Below are positions 42,317 through 50,206 of a stretch of 64,000 nt of DNA, in pieces. This DNA comes from Microbacterium sp. AK009 (GTDB lineage: Bacteria > Actinomycetota > Actinomycetes > Actinomycetales > Microbacteriaceae). The stretch is taken from positions 417,605 to 481,604 of the forward strand of contig NZ_JACCCG010000001.1 in the NCBI RefSeq assembly GCF_013410955.1, written 5' to 3'. Each line of letters begins with the position of its first letter. Positions within the stretch are counted from its first letter, which is position 1. Made by a program: the position numbers and the translations under genes. The notes below the pieces were generated by a model. The model was not told the origin of the DNA. It saw only the letters and a program-made list of their open reading frames with translations, and did not search any database.

Positions 42317-44007
42317 GTGGTGGTCTCCAGGGTTCGGCGGCGAGTCCAGACGAGGGTGAGGCCGGGGAGCGAGGCGACGAGGGCCATCAGCCCGAAGGCG
42401 GCGCTGGTGGCGAAGGCCTGGGCGGTGGTGAGGCCGGCGATCGGCAGCAGCGCGACGGCAGCCCCCTCGCGCACACCCCAGCCGCCGACCGAGAACGGCA
42501 GCACCATCGCGAAGAGCACGAGCGGCACCACCGCGAAGACCGCGCCGAGGGGTAGCGGGGCACCGACCGCGGCAGCGCAGCATGCGAACGCCGCGAGGAT
42601 GCACACCGTCGCGCCGGCGCTGAGGAGCACCTGGGCGGGGAGCACGCCCGGAGCGGCGAGGCTGCGAAGGGTGCCGTCGACGAGGCGGCCGAGCCGCGAG
42701 CCGGGGGCGGGCGGGGCGAACCGCAGGCGCAGGGCGAGGATGAGCCCGGCGACCGCGAGGGCGAGGAGGGCGGCACAGATGCCGGCGGCGAGGACGGGCG
42801 GCCACGTGATGCCGCCGGAGGCGAAGAGGGTGACGAGGAAGGCGACGGCGAAGACCGCGAGGAGTGCGACCTGGCCGATCCCCCGCTCGACGACGACGGC
42901 ACCCACCGAACGGCCGAGCGTGGCCTGGTGGCGGGTGCGGGCGGCACGGGCGGCGTCTCCGACCACGCCACCGGGCAGGGTGGTGTTCACGAGCTGTGCG
43001 AGGAAGTACTCGCGGATCGCATGCCCGCCCGAGAGGTCGATGCCGAGCGGTGCGGCGGTCACCCGCCAGCGGAGAGCGGAGAGCACCGTGTGGGTGGCGA
43101 GGAGGACGCACGCGGCGAGCAGCCACCAGGGGTTCGCGGTGAACAGGATGCCGAGCACCTCGACCCCGCCGGCGACCTGCCACACGATCGCGAGGATCGC
43201 CACGGTGATGAGGGCCTGGCCGAGGCGGATGAGGGCCGGCCGGCCCGAGTCATCCGCATTCCGGCGCAGTTCGCGGATGTCGACGCCGAACGACCACGCC
43301 AGCAGCGCCGCGGTGACGATCACGATGGCAATCGCGACGGGGGTCGGGAGGAACGGGAACTGCAGCGCGATGAGGGCGACGAGCTGGAGGACGCAGATGA
43401 CCTTGCGGCTGTAGCGGGGGCTGATGGGGCCGTTCAGCCACGGGTATGCCAGCGCCGCGGCGCCGAAGAGGTAGCGGGGAAGGCCCAGGGCGATCGCGAT
43501 GGGCCCCGCCGGCCCGAGGGAGGCGAGGAGGGCGAGAACCAGGGCGAACGCCGAGTCGACCTCCATGTCGAAGCTCGCCCCGAATCGCGACGACAGTCCC
43601 TGGCGGCGGGCCAGGTAGCCGTCGACACCGTCGAGGCTGAGTGCGACGATGCTGACCGCGATGACGGCCACGGGGTGACCGCCGCCGGCGAAGAGGACGG
43701 CCAGGAGGAAGGCCACGACCGTGAGCCGGATGAGGGTGACCACGTTCGCGCCGCCGAGGCGGGCGAACGGGTGGTGGCGCGAAAGGGCGACGGTCGACCC
43801 GACGAGCGCGAGGGTGAGAGCCCCTGCGGCGGCCAGGATCGCCTCGATCGGAAGGCCGATGCCCAGGCTCGCGGCCATCGCGGCGCCGAGGCAGATGAGG
43901 GTGAGGGGCGCGAATCGCGACACGGCGGGTCGATTTTCGGCCGTGTCGGGGTGACCGGCCGCGGCGTGCGGTGCTCCCGTGGCCGTGCTCTCACGGGCGA
44001 CGGTCAT
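42313..44007 (-). CDS. CDP-alcohol phosphatidyltransferase fused to an LPG-synthase-type (flippase-like) membrane domain
   Basis: 564 residues. Residues about 85-240 are a CDP-alcohol phosphatidyltransferase; the motif D-G-X2-A-R-X8-G-X3-D-X3-D is intact at 129-151 (DGYLAR...FGASFDMEVD). Residues about 270-560 are an eight-helix LPG_synthase_TM domain (NTTLPGGVVGDAARAARTRH, VVVERGIGQVALLAVFAVAF, PFSVGGWGVREGAAVALL) as in MprF/AglD-type proteins. It probably makes and translocates or modifies a phospho-alcohol lipid. It is first in the operon; the -10 box TAGCGT lies six bases before the ATG. Confidence 0.88.
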   Translation of the reverse strand: MTVARESTATGAPHAAAGHPDTAENRPAVSRFAPLTLICLGAAMAASLGIGLPIEAILAAAGALTLALVGSTVALSRHHPFARLGGANVVTLIRLTVVAFLLAVLFAGGGHPVAVIAVSIVALSLDGVDGYLARRQGLSSRFGASFDMEVDSAFALVLALLASLGPAGPIAIALGLPRYLFGAAALAYPWLNGPISPRYSRKVICVLQLVALIALQFPFLPTPVAIAIVIVTAALLAWSFGVDIRELRRNADDSGRPALIRLGQALITVAILAIVWQVAGGVEVLGILFTANPWWLLAACVLLATHTVLSALRWRVTAAPLGIDLSGGHAIREYFLAQLVNTTLPGGVVGDAARAARTRHQATLGRSVGAVVVERGIGQVALLAVFAVAFLVTLFASGGITWPPVLAAGICAALLALAVAGLILALRLRFAPPAPGSRLGRLVDGTLRSLAAPGVLPAQVLLSAGATVCILAAFACCAAAVGAPLPLGAVFAVVPLVLFAMVLPFSVGGWGVREGAAVALLPIAGLTTAQAFATSAAFGLMALVASLPGLTLVWTRRRTLETTT

Positions 44008-44013
44008 ACCTCG

Positions 44014-44019
44014 ACGCTA
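44014..44019 (-). promoter_or_regulatory. -10 box TAGCGT of the six-gene lipid/ABC/glycosyltransferase operon
   Basis: On the minus strand TAGCGT, six bases (CGAGGT), then the ATG at 44007; probably leaderless. It lies in the 43-base gap after glycerate kinase. Confidence 0.5.
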
Positions 44020-44050
44020 CCGCCCGCGCGAGCGGGTGGCTCTGATTGAG

Positions 44051-45145
44051 CTACCCGAACCGTTGTGCCAGCTCTCCTCCCGCCAACCGCAGCCATCGCG
44101 CCGGGTCGCCCAGTGCTGCGGGTGCCGACCCGGCGAGATCGGTCAGCGACGTCGTGGACGCGAAGCCGGTCGTGGCGGCGCCGTCGGCGACCCGCCCGGC
44201 GACGAGCGCGACCGGCAGGCGCTGCGCTGCCGCGAGATCCTGCACGTAGGCGACGGTCTTGCCGGCCGCCGACGACGCGTCGAAGGATCCTTCGCCGGTG
44301 ATCACGAGGGATGCCGCGGCGAGCCGTGCCGGCAGGTCGATGAGCTGCGCCACCGCCTGGGCGCCCGGCACGAGGCGCGCGCCCCATGCGAGCAGTCCGA
44401 AGCCCGTGCCGCCCGCGGCTCCCGCGCCCGGTGTGTCGGGGTCGGCCTCGAGGAGGTCGGCGTAGCGGGCGAGCGCGGCGTCGAGGAGGGGGATGTCGTC
44501 GGGGGTCGCACCCTTCTGCGGGCCGAACACCGCGGCTGCGCCGCGCTCGCCGAGGAGGGGACTCGTCACATCGGTGAGGACCGTCACGCCGCCGGGAGGC
44601 GGGGGAGCGAGGCGAGTGAGGTCGGCGGCGGCGATCGTCGCGAGCCCGCGCGCGCCCGGTGCGATCGGCTGGCCGGCGGCATCGGTGAAGCGTGCGCCGA
44701 GGGCGGTCAGCATCCCCGCGCCGCCATCGGTCGAGGCGCTGCTGCCGATGCCCAGGATCAGCCGTGACACCCCGTGCGCGAGCGCGGCGGCGATCGCCTC
44801 GCCGAAGCCTCGGGTGTCGGCATCCCACGGTCTGAGCCGCGGTGGTGAGCCGAGCAGTTCGATCCCGGAGGTCGAGGCGAGCTCGACCACGCCCGTCCTG
44901 TCCTGCGCGTCATCGGTCGCGGGGAGCAGCAGCCAGGAGGGCTGGCGTCGCGCCCCGGGGATCGCCGCGGCGAAGGCATCCCGCGTCCCCTCCCCGCCGT
45001 CGGCCATCGGGCAGAGGACGATCTCGCGCTCCGGGTCCACGCTCCGCCATCCCTCGGCGATCGCCTGCGCCGCGTCTGCCGCGCGGATCGAGCCCTTAAA
45101 GGAGTCGATCGCGACGACGACGGGTAACGGGGATGGGTGAGTCAT
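44051..45145 (-). CDS. glxK: Glycerate kinase
   Basis: 364 residues of the GlxK/GckA type I glycerate kinase family, phosphorylating D-glycerate. The N-terminal VVVAIDSFKGSIRAADAAQA, then CPMADGGEGTRDAF, ILGIGSSASTDGGAGMLTAL and VITGEGSFDASSAAGKTVAY are diagnostic. The start is ATG at 45145, nine bases after TAGCCT. It is divergent from a HAD phosphatase with back-to-back promoters. Confidence 0.95.
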   Translation of the reverse strand: MTHPSPLPVVVAIDSFKGSIRAADAAQAIAEGWRSVDPEREIVLCPMADGGEGTRDAFAAAIPGARRQPSWLLLPATDDAQDRTGVVELASTSGIELLGSPPRLRPWDADTRGFGEAIAAALAHGVSRLILGIGSSASTDGGAGMLTALGARFTDAAGQPIAPGARGLATIAAADLTRLAPPPPGGVTVLTDVTSPLLGERGAAAVFGPQKGATPDDIPLLDAALARYADLLEADPDTPGAGAAGGTGFGLLAWGARLVPGAQAVAQLIDLPARLAAASLVITGEGSFDASSAAGKTVAYVQDLAAAQRLPVALVAGRVADGAATTGFASTTSLTDLAGSAPAALGDPARWLRLAGGELAQRFG

Positions 45146-45154
45146 GGTCCCGCC

Positions 45155-45199
45155 AGGCTAGGCCGAACGGGCCCAGATCCCCTCCACGCCGCCTAGCCT
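45155..45199. promoter_or_regulatory. Divergent promoter pair for glycerate kinase and HAD genes
   Basis: TAGCCT on the minus strand (45160-45155) serves glycerate kinase. TAGCCT on the plus strand (45194-45199) ends six bases before the HAD GTG at 45206. The -10 boxes are identical in sequence. Confidence 0.5.
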
Positions 45200-45205
45200 G
45201 GAGTC

Positions 45206-46006
45206 GTGAACGCAGGCCGTCGAACGCTGGTGGCCACCGACATCGATGGCACCCTCGTGCCCGACGGCACGCTCGAGCTCCCCGCCTACACCGCCGACGT
45301 GCTTCGCCGTCTCGACACCGCCGGCGTCCCCGTCGTCTTCGTCACCGGCCGCCCGCTGCGGTGGATGACAGGTTTCTGGCCCCACGTCGGCAACCACGGC
45401 ATGGCGATCGTCTCCAACGGCGCGATCACCTACGACGCCCACGCCGGGGAGATCGTGTCGCTCACGGGCATCGCGGCCGAGGAGGGTCTCGCCCTGTCCT
45501 CGGCGATCTCCGCCGAGCTTCCCGGCGCTCGGTTCGCCATCGAGTGCGCCGACGGCATCCGCCTCGACCCCCGATTCGCCGCGCGTACCGCGGTCGCCGA
45601 CGCCCCGCGCGGTGTGCTCCACGAGATCTGGACCGATCCGGCGGTGAAGCTGCTGGTGCGGGACCCGGACGTCGACCCCGACCTCCTGCAGGGCGAGGTC
45701 ACCGCGATCGTCGGTGAGGCCGCCACCGTCACCTGGACCATGCCGGGCCTTGTCGAGATCAGCGCGGCCGGCGTCACCAAGGCCAGCGCCCTCCGTGTCC
45801 TCTGCGGCCGCCTGGACGTCGATCCGGACGAGGTCATCGCCTTCGGCGACATGCCCAACGACATCCCGATGCTGTCGTGGGCGGGCACGGGCTACGCGAT
45901 GGCGGGCGCGCACCCGACGGTCCATGAGGTCGCCGACCGTACTGCGCCGGCAACGGCCGACGAGGGCGTCGCCCAGGTGCTCGAGCACCTCTTCGCGCTC
46001 TCCTGA
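45206..46006 (+). CDS. HAD-superfamily phosphatase, Cof/SPP type
   Basis: 266 residues. HAD motif I is DIDGTLVPDG (nucleophile and acid/base Asp), motif II VVFVTGR, motif III Lys in the TKASALRVL segment, motif IV FGDMPNDIPML. The large C2 cap between motifs II and III identifies the Cof-like sugar-phosphate or phosphoglycerate-type branch. Leaderless-type GTG start. It is divergent from glycerate kinase, but a metabolic link is only inferred. Confidence 0.92.
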   Translation: MNAGRRTLVATDIDGTLVPDGTLELPAYTADVLRRLDTAGVPVVFVTGRPLRWMTGFWPHVGNHGMAIVSNGAITYDAHAGEIVSLTGIAAEEGLALSSAISAELPGARFAIECADGIRLDPRFAARTAVADAPRGVLHEIWTDPAVKLLVRDPDVDPDLLQGEVTAIVGEAATVTWTMPGLVEISAAGVTKASALRVLCGRLDVDPDEVIAFGDMPNDIPMLSWAGTGYAMAGAHPTVHEVADRTAPATADEGVAQVLEHLFALS

Positions 46007-46111
46007 TCGACCCCGTCCGCCGGGCCGCCGGGGTGATGTCCAGGCTGCCGTGACACGATGGGTGAACGCTCCGCCTTGAAGAAGGCGCATCACAGTCAAG
46101 GAGGGGCGCTC

Positions 46112-47053
46112 ATGCCGACATGGTGGGAACACCTGGTCCACGTCGTGACCGGCCGGTCTCGTCGTCACGTCGATCTTCCCGATCTGCGTCATCTGCCCTC
46201 GCGGCGAGTCGCACTCGAACGCACGCACTACGTCGTGAACGATCCCGAGCGGCATCACCGCCGCCGGCGCTTGTACGTGCTGCGTCATGAGACCGATCGC
46301 CGCTCTCGACGCCCGGTGCGGGTCGCCGTGATCTCGAACGGGCGAGACGTGGGGTACCTGCCGTCGCGCGTGGCGGCGACGGTGGCACCGCACCTCGATA
46401 CGCTCGGAGGCGCAGCGGTCGTCAACGGCGCGGGGCCGGCGACCGACAGCATCCGACTGCGCGTGGATCTGCCCACGGAAGCCGCCCTTGCGGACTTCGC
46501 CGAGTCCCGCGCTCAGCACGAGGAGACGTCGATGACGCGCATCACGTGGCAGGGGCTCGAGGCCGCCAGCACCGAGACCTGCACTGTCGAGTTCACCGTC
46601 TCCGGCATGACCGCCGTCGGCGTCGTCGACCTCGGCGCCGACCGCCTCGACTACCGGGTGGTCGCGGACGAGGCGGGCCAGTTCCGCACCGCCGATCTCG
46701 CCATCGATGGACGCACACTCAGCCTGTCGTTCTCAGATGGCCGTTGGCTCGTGAACGGTGAGCACCGCGGCGACCTCGACGGGGCGAGCGAGATCGACAT
46801 CCAGGCGACGCCGCTGACCAACACCCTCCCCGTCCGTCGTCTCGCCCTCGCGATCGGTGAGAGCGCCGATATCGAGACCGCATGGATCGCGGTGCCCGCC
46901 CTCACGGTCGTGCGCGACCCGCAGCGCTACACCCGGCTCGACGAGCGGCAGTGGCTCTATGAGTCGCGCGACTCGGACTTCCGCGCCGTTCTCACCGTCG
47001 ACGACGAGGGTCTCGTGCTCGACTACCCCGGCCTCTTCCGCTCGATCGGCTGA
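46112..47053 (+). CDS. HIRAN-like domain fused to a putative glycolipid-binding domain
   Basis: 313 residues. ATG 46112 has an excellent SD (AAGGAGG, seven bases). Residues about 60-130 (PVRVAVISNGRDVGYLPSRV and GGAAVVNGAG) resemble a HIRAN domain. Residues about 141-313 (TRITWQGLEAASTETCTVEF, LDYRVVADEAGQFRTADLAI, VPALTVVRDPQRYTRL, VLDYPGLFRSI) are a full putative glycolipid-binding (DUF1089-type) domain. An internal ATG at 46532 has GAGGAG six bases upstream and begins exactly at the second domain, so either a fusion or an alternate internal start is possible. Confidence 0.75.
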   Translation: MPTWWEHLVHVVTGRSRRHVDLPDLRHLPSRRVALERTHYVVNDPERHHRRRRLYVLRHETDRRSRRPVRVAVISNGRDVGYLPSRVAATVAPHLDTLGGAAVVNGAGPATDSIRLRVDLPTEAALADFAESRAQHEETSMTRITWQGLEAASTETCTVEFTVSGMTAVGVVDLGADRLDYRVVADEAGQFRTADLAIDGRTLSLSFSDGRWLVNGEHRGDLDGASEIDIQATPLTNTLPVRRLALAIGESADIETAWIAVPALTVVRDPQRYTRLDERQWLYESRDSDFRAVLTVDDEGLVLDYPGLFRSIG

Positions 47054-47425
47054 CCGCCCGGGCGAGCGCGGGACCTTGGTCCCACGTCCGGCGCGCGTGC
47101 CGTGACATCCTGCCGACAACGGATCGACGACGTGGGCATGGGGGTGCCGCGTCAGACGGTCCGGCGCGAGGGGGAGGGATGCCCGGTCACAGCCACGCTG
47201 CGACGGCGCCGCTGACGCCACACCCACGTCGGGCGGGCTGCTGGCCGCGCCTCCCCCTCGTGCCCTCCCTTGCCCGGAGATCATGCCGTTCGGATTTCCT
47301 CACGTGCCGCGTCGCCTTTCCACGGGCCGAGCGCGCCGTCCCTTCCGCCGTTCCGCCGATCGCGCGAGGGCTGGAGCCCTCCGGCGAGGGGGACGGGCGC
47401 CCGGTTGCGTGACAGCATGGGCGCC
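47054..47425. other. Intergenic region without a supported gene
   Basis: 372 bases between the HIRAN/glycolipid gene and the acetyltransferase. Short open frames exist in all directions, but none has an SD, a -10 box at proper distance, or a recognisable protein. Confidence 0.55.
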
Positions 47426-48070
47426 ATGAACGCAACAGGCCACGTCATCAAGCCACTGACGCCCGACACGTTCCCCGCGTGGCTGGCCCTTGCCCAGAAG
47501 CACAACGGGGTGTGGGGCGGCTGCTACTGCTCGTACTTCCATGGCGACACGGATGCCACGGTCAAGGCCGACCACGACGGCCCGAGCTTCAAACGACGCC
47601 TCGTCGATGAGGGCGTCGCCCGGGCGGCTCTCGTGTTCGACGGGGACGCGGCGATCGCGTGGTGTCAGTTTGGAAGCCCCGACGACCTGCCGAACATCTA
47701 TCACCGCAAGCAGTACGACGCCGGGGAGACGCGGCCCGCCCCCTGGCGCATCACCTGCTTCTTCGTCGACCGCGACCACCGACGCTCGGGCGTTGCGCGC
47801 GAAGCGCTCGACGGCGCGCTCGCTCTCATCGCGGAGGCCGGCGGAGGCGAGGTCGTGTCGTTTCCGAACGAGCTCGTGCCCGGCAAGCGGACCTCGTCGT
47901 CCTTCCTCCACAACGGGACCCGCGCGATGTTCGAAAAGGCCGGCTTCACCTTCGAGCGCCACATCGGCAAGAGCAAGACCGTGATGCGGATCACCGTTCT
48001 GCCGAGCTCCGACGGTCAGCTGAGCCAGTCCGGCGCATCCGCGCCCCACTCGCCCCCGACGACGGGGTAG
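47426..48070 (+). CDS. GNAT-family N-acetyltransferase
   Basis: 214 residues. The N-terminus (IKPLTPDTFPAWLALAQKHN, GVWGGCYCSYFHGD) and the acetyl-CoA core (WRITCFFVDRDHRRSGVARE, ALIAEAGGGEVVSFPNEL, FLHNGTRAMFEKAGFTFER) match a GNAT subgroup with a conserved GGCxC segment. The R-R-S-G-V-A loop is the acetyl-CoA P-loop. ATG 47426 fits the family start; ATG 47417 is in frame. The 3' end overlaps the convergent CoA-transferase by 55 bases. Substrate unknown. Confidence 0.85.
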   Translation: MNATGHVIKPLTPDTFPAWLALAQKHNGVWGGCYCSYFHGDTDATVKADHDGPSFKRRLVDEGVARAALVFDGDAAIAWCQFGSPDDLPNIYHRKQYDAGETRPAPWRITCFFVDRDHRRSGVAREALDGALALIAEAGGGEVVSFPNELVPGKRTSSSFLHNGTRAMFEKAGFTFERHIGKSKTVMRITVLPSSDGQLSQSGASAPHSPPTTG

Positions 48071-49323
48071 TGCTCCGGCGCGCCCGGGAACGCCAGCGGC
48101 GGCGGAGCGGTGATGAGCGAAGCCGGCTCGGTCGCCGGGTCTGCCGAGGTCAGCAGCGCGTGGGCGGTGCGAGCGAGAGACATGCGGATGTCGGTCGACC
48201 CGCCCTCCTGCCGCTGGGCGCCGAGTGCCTGCACGATGGCGGCGGCCAGGAAGTGCCCGGTCGCATGGTCGAGGGCCTGCACCGGCAGCGCGCCGGGAGT
48301 CTTGCCATCGGCGCTCTCGATCGTCGCGATGCCGCTCACCGCCTGCACGATGCTGTCGAACCCGCGGCGCGCGGCCCAGGGTCCCTCGGTGCCCCACGCC
48401 GAAATCGAGGCGGTGATGAGCCCCGGATGCCGCTCGGCGAGCTCTCCCGGGTTGAGACCGAAGCGCGTGAGCGCCCCGGGGCGGTAGCCCGTGACGACGA
48501 CATGCGCCCGGGCCAGGAGTCGCTCGAACGTCTTGCGGTCGATCGGCCGTCCGAGGTCGAGCAGGGTCGAGCGTTTGCCCTGCCCCGTGTCGAGGTGGAT
48601 CCATCCCGTCTCGGGGAGGCGGGGCGAGTCGACCCGCAGCACCTCGGCCCCGGCGAGGCGGAGGTCTCGTGTGGCGATCGGGCCGGCGATCACCCGTGTG
48701 AGGTCGAGTACTCGCACGCCGGCGAGCGGCGCAGCGTCGCCTGGCCAGGTGCGCGGTGCCGCATGACCCCATCGGCGGCGCTCGATGATCGGCGCTGCGG
48801 CGACGACGTGACCCTGCGGGTGCGCCAGCCATTCCTCCGGCGTCCGCACCCGGCCGACGATCGCCCCCCTTTCGGCAGCGACGTGCTCGAGCTCCGCGGC
48901 CGACCGCGCCGAGATGGCGGCGGCAGCAGCATCCGTCCCCGCATCATCCGGCAGACCGAGCAGCGTGCGCAGCGCCCGCTCGTGATGCGGATAGTTGGCA
49001 TGCGTGCGCATCCAGCCGTCTGCGGCGCGCCAGAACCCCGACAGCGGCGCCCACGCCGACGGCGCTGCGCCGTTGATGCGCAGCAGCCGCTCGCTGCCGA
49101 AGGAGGCCGCGACCCGTTCCCGGTCGACGCGCACGCGGCCGCTTCGCGCGCCGTGAAGGGCGATCGCGAGCGAGGCGAGCGCGACGCTGTCGGTGGCGAG
49201 CGTGCCGACCGGGAGATGCGCGCCCCAGGGGAATGATCCGGTCGGTTCGGCGATGCGCTCTCTCGCCGCCGGGTCGATGCCGAGCGCGTCGGCGACCTGC
49301 GTTCCCACTGCTCCGAGCGTCAT
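48016..49323 (-). CDS. CoA transferase, CaiB/BaiF (family III) type
   Basis: 435 residues. The central PLAGVRVLDLTRVIAGPIAT, LAGAEVLRVDSPRLPE, LDLGRPIDRKTFERLLARAH and SISAWGTEGPWAARRGFDSI are family III hallmarks. The catalytic region falls near VQALDHATGHFLAAAIVQAL. An N-terminal portion of about 190 residues precedes the classic start (LAGVRVLDL), as in the long two-part subgroup. ATG 49323 was selected; further upstream sequence overlaps the divergent ArsR promoter. CoA donor and acceptor unknown. Confidence 0.85.
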   Translation of the reverse strand: MTLGAVGTQVADALGIDPAARERIAEPTGSFPWGAHLPVGTLATDSVALASLAIALHGARSGRVRVDRERVAASFGSERLLRINGAAPSAWAPLSGFWRAADGWMRTHANYPHHERALRTLLGLPDDAGTDAAAAAISARSAAELEHVAAERGAIVGRVRTPEEWLAHPQGHVVAAAPIIERRRWGHAAPRTWPGDAAPLAGVRVLDLTRVIAGPIATRDLRLAGAEVLRVDSPRLPETGWIHLDTGQGKRSTLLDLGRPIDRKTFERLLARAHVVVTGYRPGALTRFGLNPGELAERHPGLITASISAWGTEGPWAARRGFDSIVQAVSGIATIESADGKTPGALPVQALDHATGHFLAAAIVQALGAQRQEGGSTDIRMSLARTAHALLTSADPATEPASLITAPPPLAFPGAPEHYPVVGGEWGADAPDWLS

Positions 49324-49394
49324 CCCGACAGTGAAGCACCGCTCCTCCCGTCTCGACAGGTCCACCTCATGACCGCTGGTCCTTCTTTTGTCAG

Positions 49395-49423
49395 TTGACG
49401 CTGATATCACGTCTAAGTGATAC
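49395..49423 (+). promoter_or_regulatory. ArsR-SRPBCC promoter
   Basis: TTGACG (49395-49400), a 17-base spacer, TGATAC (49418-49423), then seven bases to the ATG at 49431: the best-formed promoter in the window, probably leaderless. Confidence 0.75.
49405..49422. promoter_or_regulatory. ArsR operator
   Basis: TATCAC, 6 bases, GTGATA: a perfect inverted repeat lying in the spacer and -10 of the arsR promoter, fit for autorepression. Confidence 0.7.
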
Positions 49424-49430
49424 TTGCGGG

Positions 49431-49745
49431 ATGCACCCCTTCACGGTCCTCAGCGATCCCGTCCGGCGGCGGGTCGTCGAGGACCTGGCTACGGGGCCGC
49501 GTACTGCGGGCGAGTTGACCGAGCATGTGCGCGCGGAGTTCGCGGTGTCGCAGCCCGCCGTGTCCAACCACCTCCGGGTGCTGCGCGACGCCGGCTTCGT
49601 ACGTGTGACTCCGCAGGGTTCGCGGCGCATCTACGAACTGGATCGTGCACCGCTGGATGAGATCGAGCGCTGGATGGCGCGTCACCGGCGGTTCTGGAAC
49701 GACCAGCTCGACGCCCTCGATGACTCCCTGGACGCTCATGTCTGA
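49431..49745 (+). CDS. ArsR-family winged-helix repressor
   Basis: 104 residues. MHPFTVLSDPVRRRVVEDLA begins the typical fold; the recognition helix is QPAVSNHLRVLRDAGFVRV, and the wing follows (GSRRIYELD). No metal-binding Cys cluster (ELCVCDL) is seen, so it is a non-metal ArsR of the kind paired with AHSA1/SRPBCC genes. It overlaps the SRPBCC gene by eight bases. Confidence 0.92.
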   Translation: MHPFTVLSDPVRRRVVEDLATGPRTAGELTEHVRAEFAVSQPAVSNHLRVLRDAGFVRVTPQGSRRIYELDRAPLDEIERWMARHRRFWNDQLDALDDSLDAHV

Positions 49746-50193
49746 CAGCCGAATGCTCCGGCTCGATCGCCTCATCCACGCTCCCATCACCCGAGTCTGG
49801 ACGGCGTGGACGACGCCGCTGGGCCTCAAGGCGTGGTGGTGGAATCACTGGCCCGATGTCGAGATCGCCGCCGACGCCGTGGTGGGCGGCAGGTACCGCT
49901 TCGCCGCACCTCGCGCGGGGATCATCGTGACGGGGGAATACCTCTCTGTCGACGAGCCCTCGCACCTCTCCTTCACGTGGCGGTGGGAAGACGTCGACGG
50001 GGTGCAGGACGGGGAGATCGTCGATGTGTCCTTCGCGCGCTTCGAGGGTGCCACGCGGGTGAGCGTCGTGCATCGCGGCCCATGGCAGGATGCGACATCC
50101 GCCGAGGATTACCGGCAGGGCTGGACATTCGTGCTGAGTGCGCTCGCCGCAGACGCCGAACGGCCCGGCGACCGTGCGGTCACCGGGCCGTGA
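49738..50193 (+). CDS. SRPBCC / AHSA1 domain protein
   Basis: 151-residue START-like helix-grip protein: DRLIHAPITRVWTAWTTPLG, LKAWWWNHWP, GGRYRFAAP, GEYLSVDEPSHLSFTWRWED and the C-terminal helix EDYRQGWTFVLSAL. Paired ArsR-AHSA1 operons are common in Actinobacteria; the ligand is generally unknown. Its start overlaps the ArsR stop, so the two are coupled. A terminator hairpin overlaps its last codons. Confidence 0.92.
   Translation: MSDSRMLRLDRLIHAPITRVWTAWTTPLGLKAWWWNHWPDVEIAADAVVGGRYRFAAPRAGIIVTGEYLSVDEPSHLSFTWRWEDVDGVQDGEIVDVSFARFEGATRVSVVHRGPWQDATSAEDYRQGWTFVLSALAADAERPGDRAVTGP
50161..50190 (+). terminator. Hairpin at the end of the SRPBCC gene
   Basis: 13-bp stem CGGCCCGGCGACC (50161-50173) with GGTCACCGGGCCG (50178-50190), one mismatch and a GTGC loop; it overlaps the last ten codons. 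Confidence 0.6.
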
Positions 50194-50206
50194 GGCGCGA
50201 GGGGGA

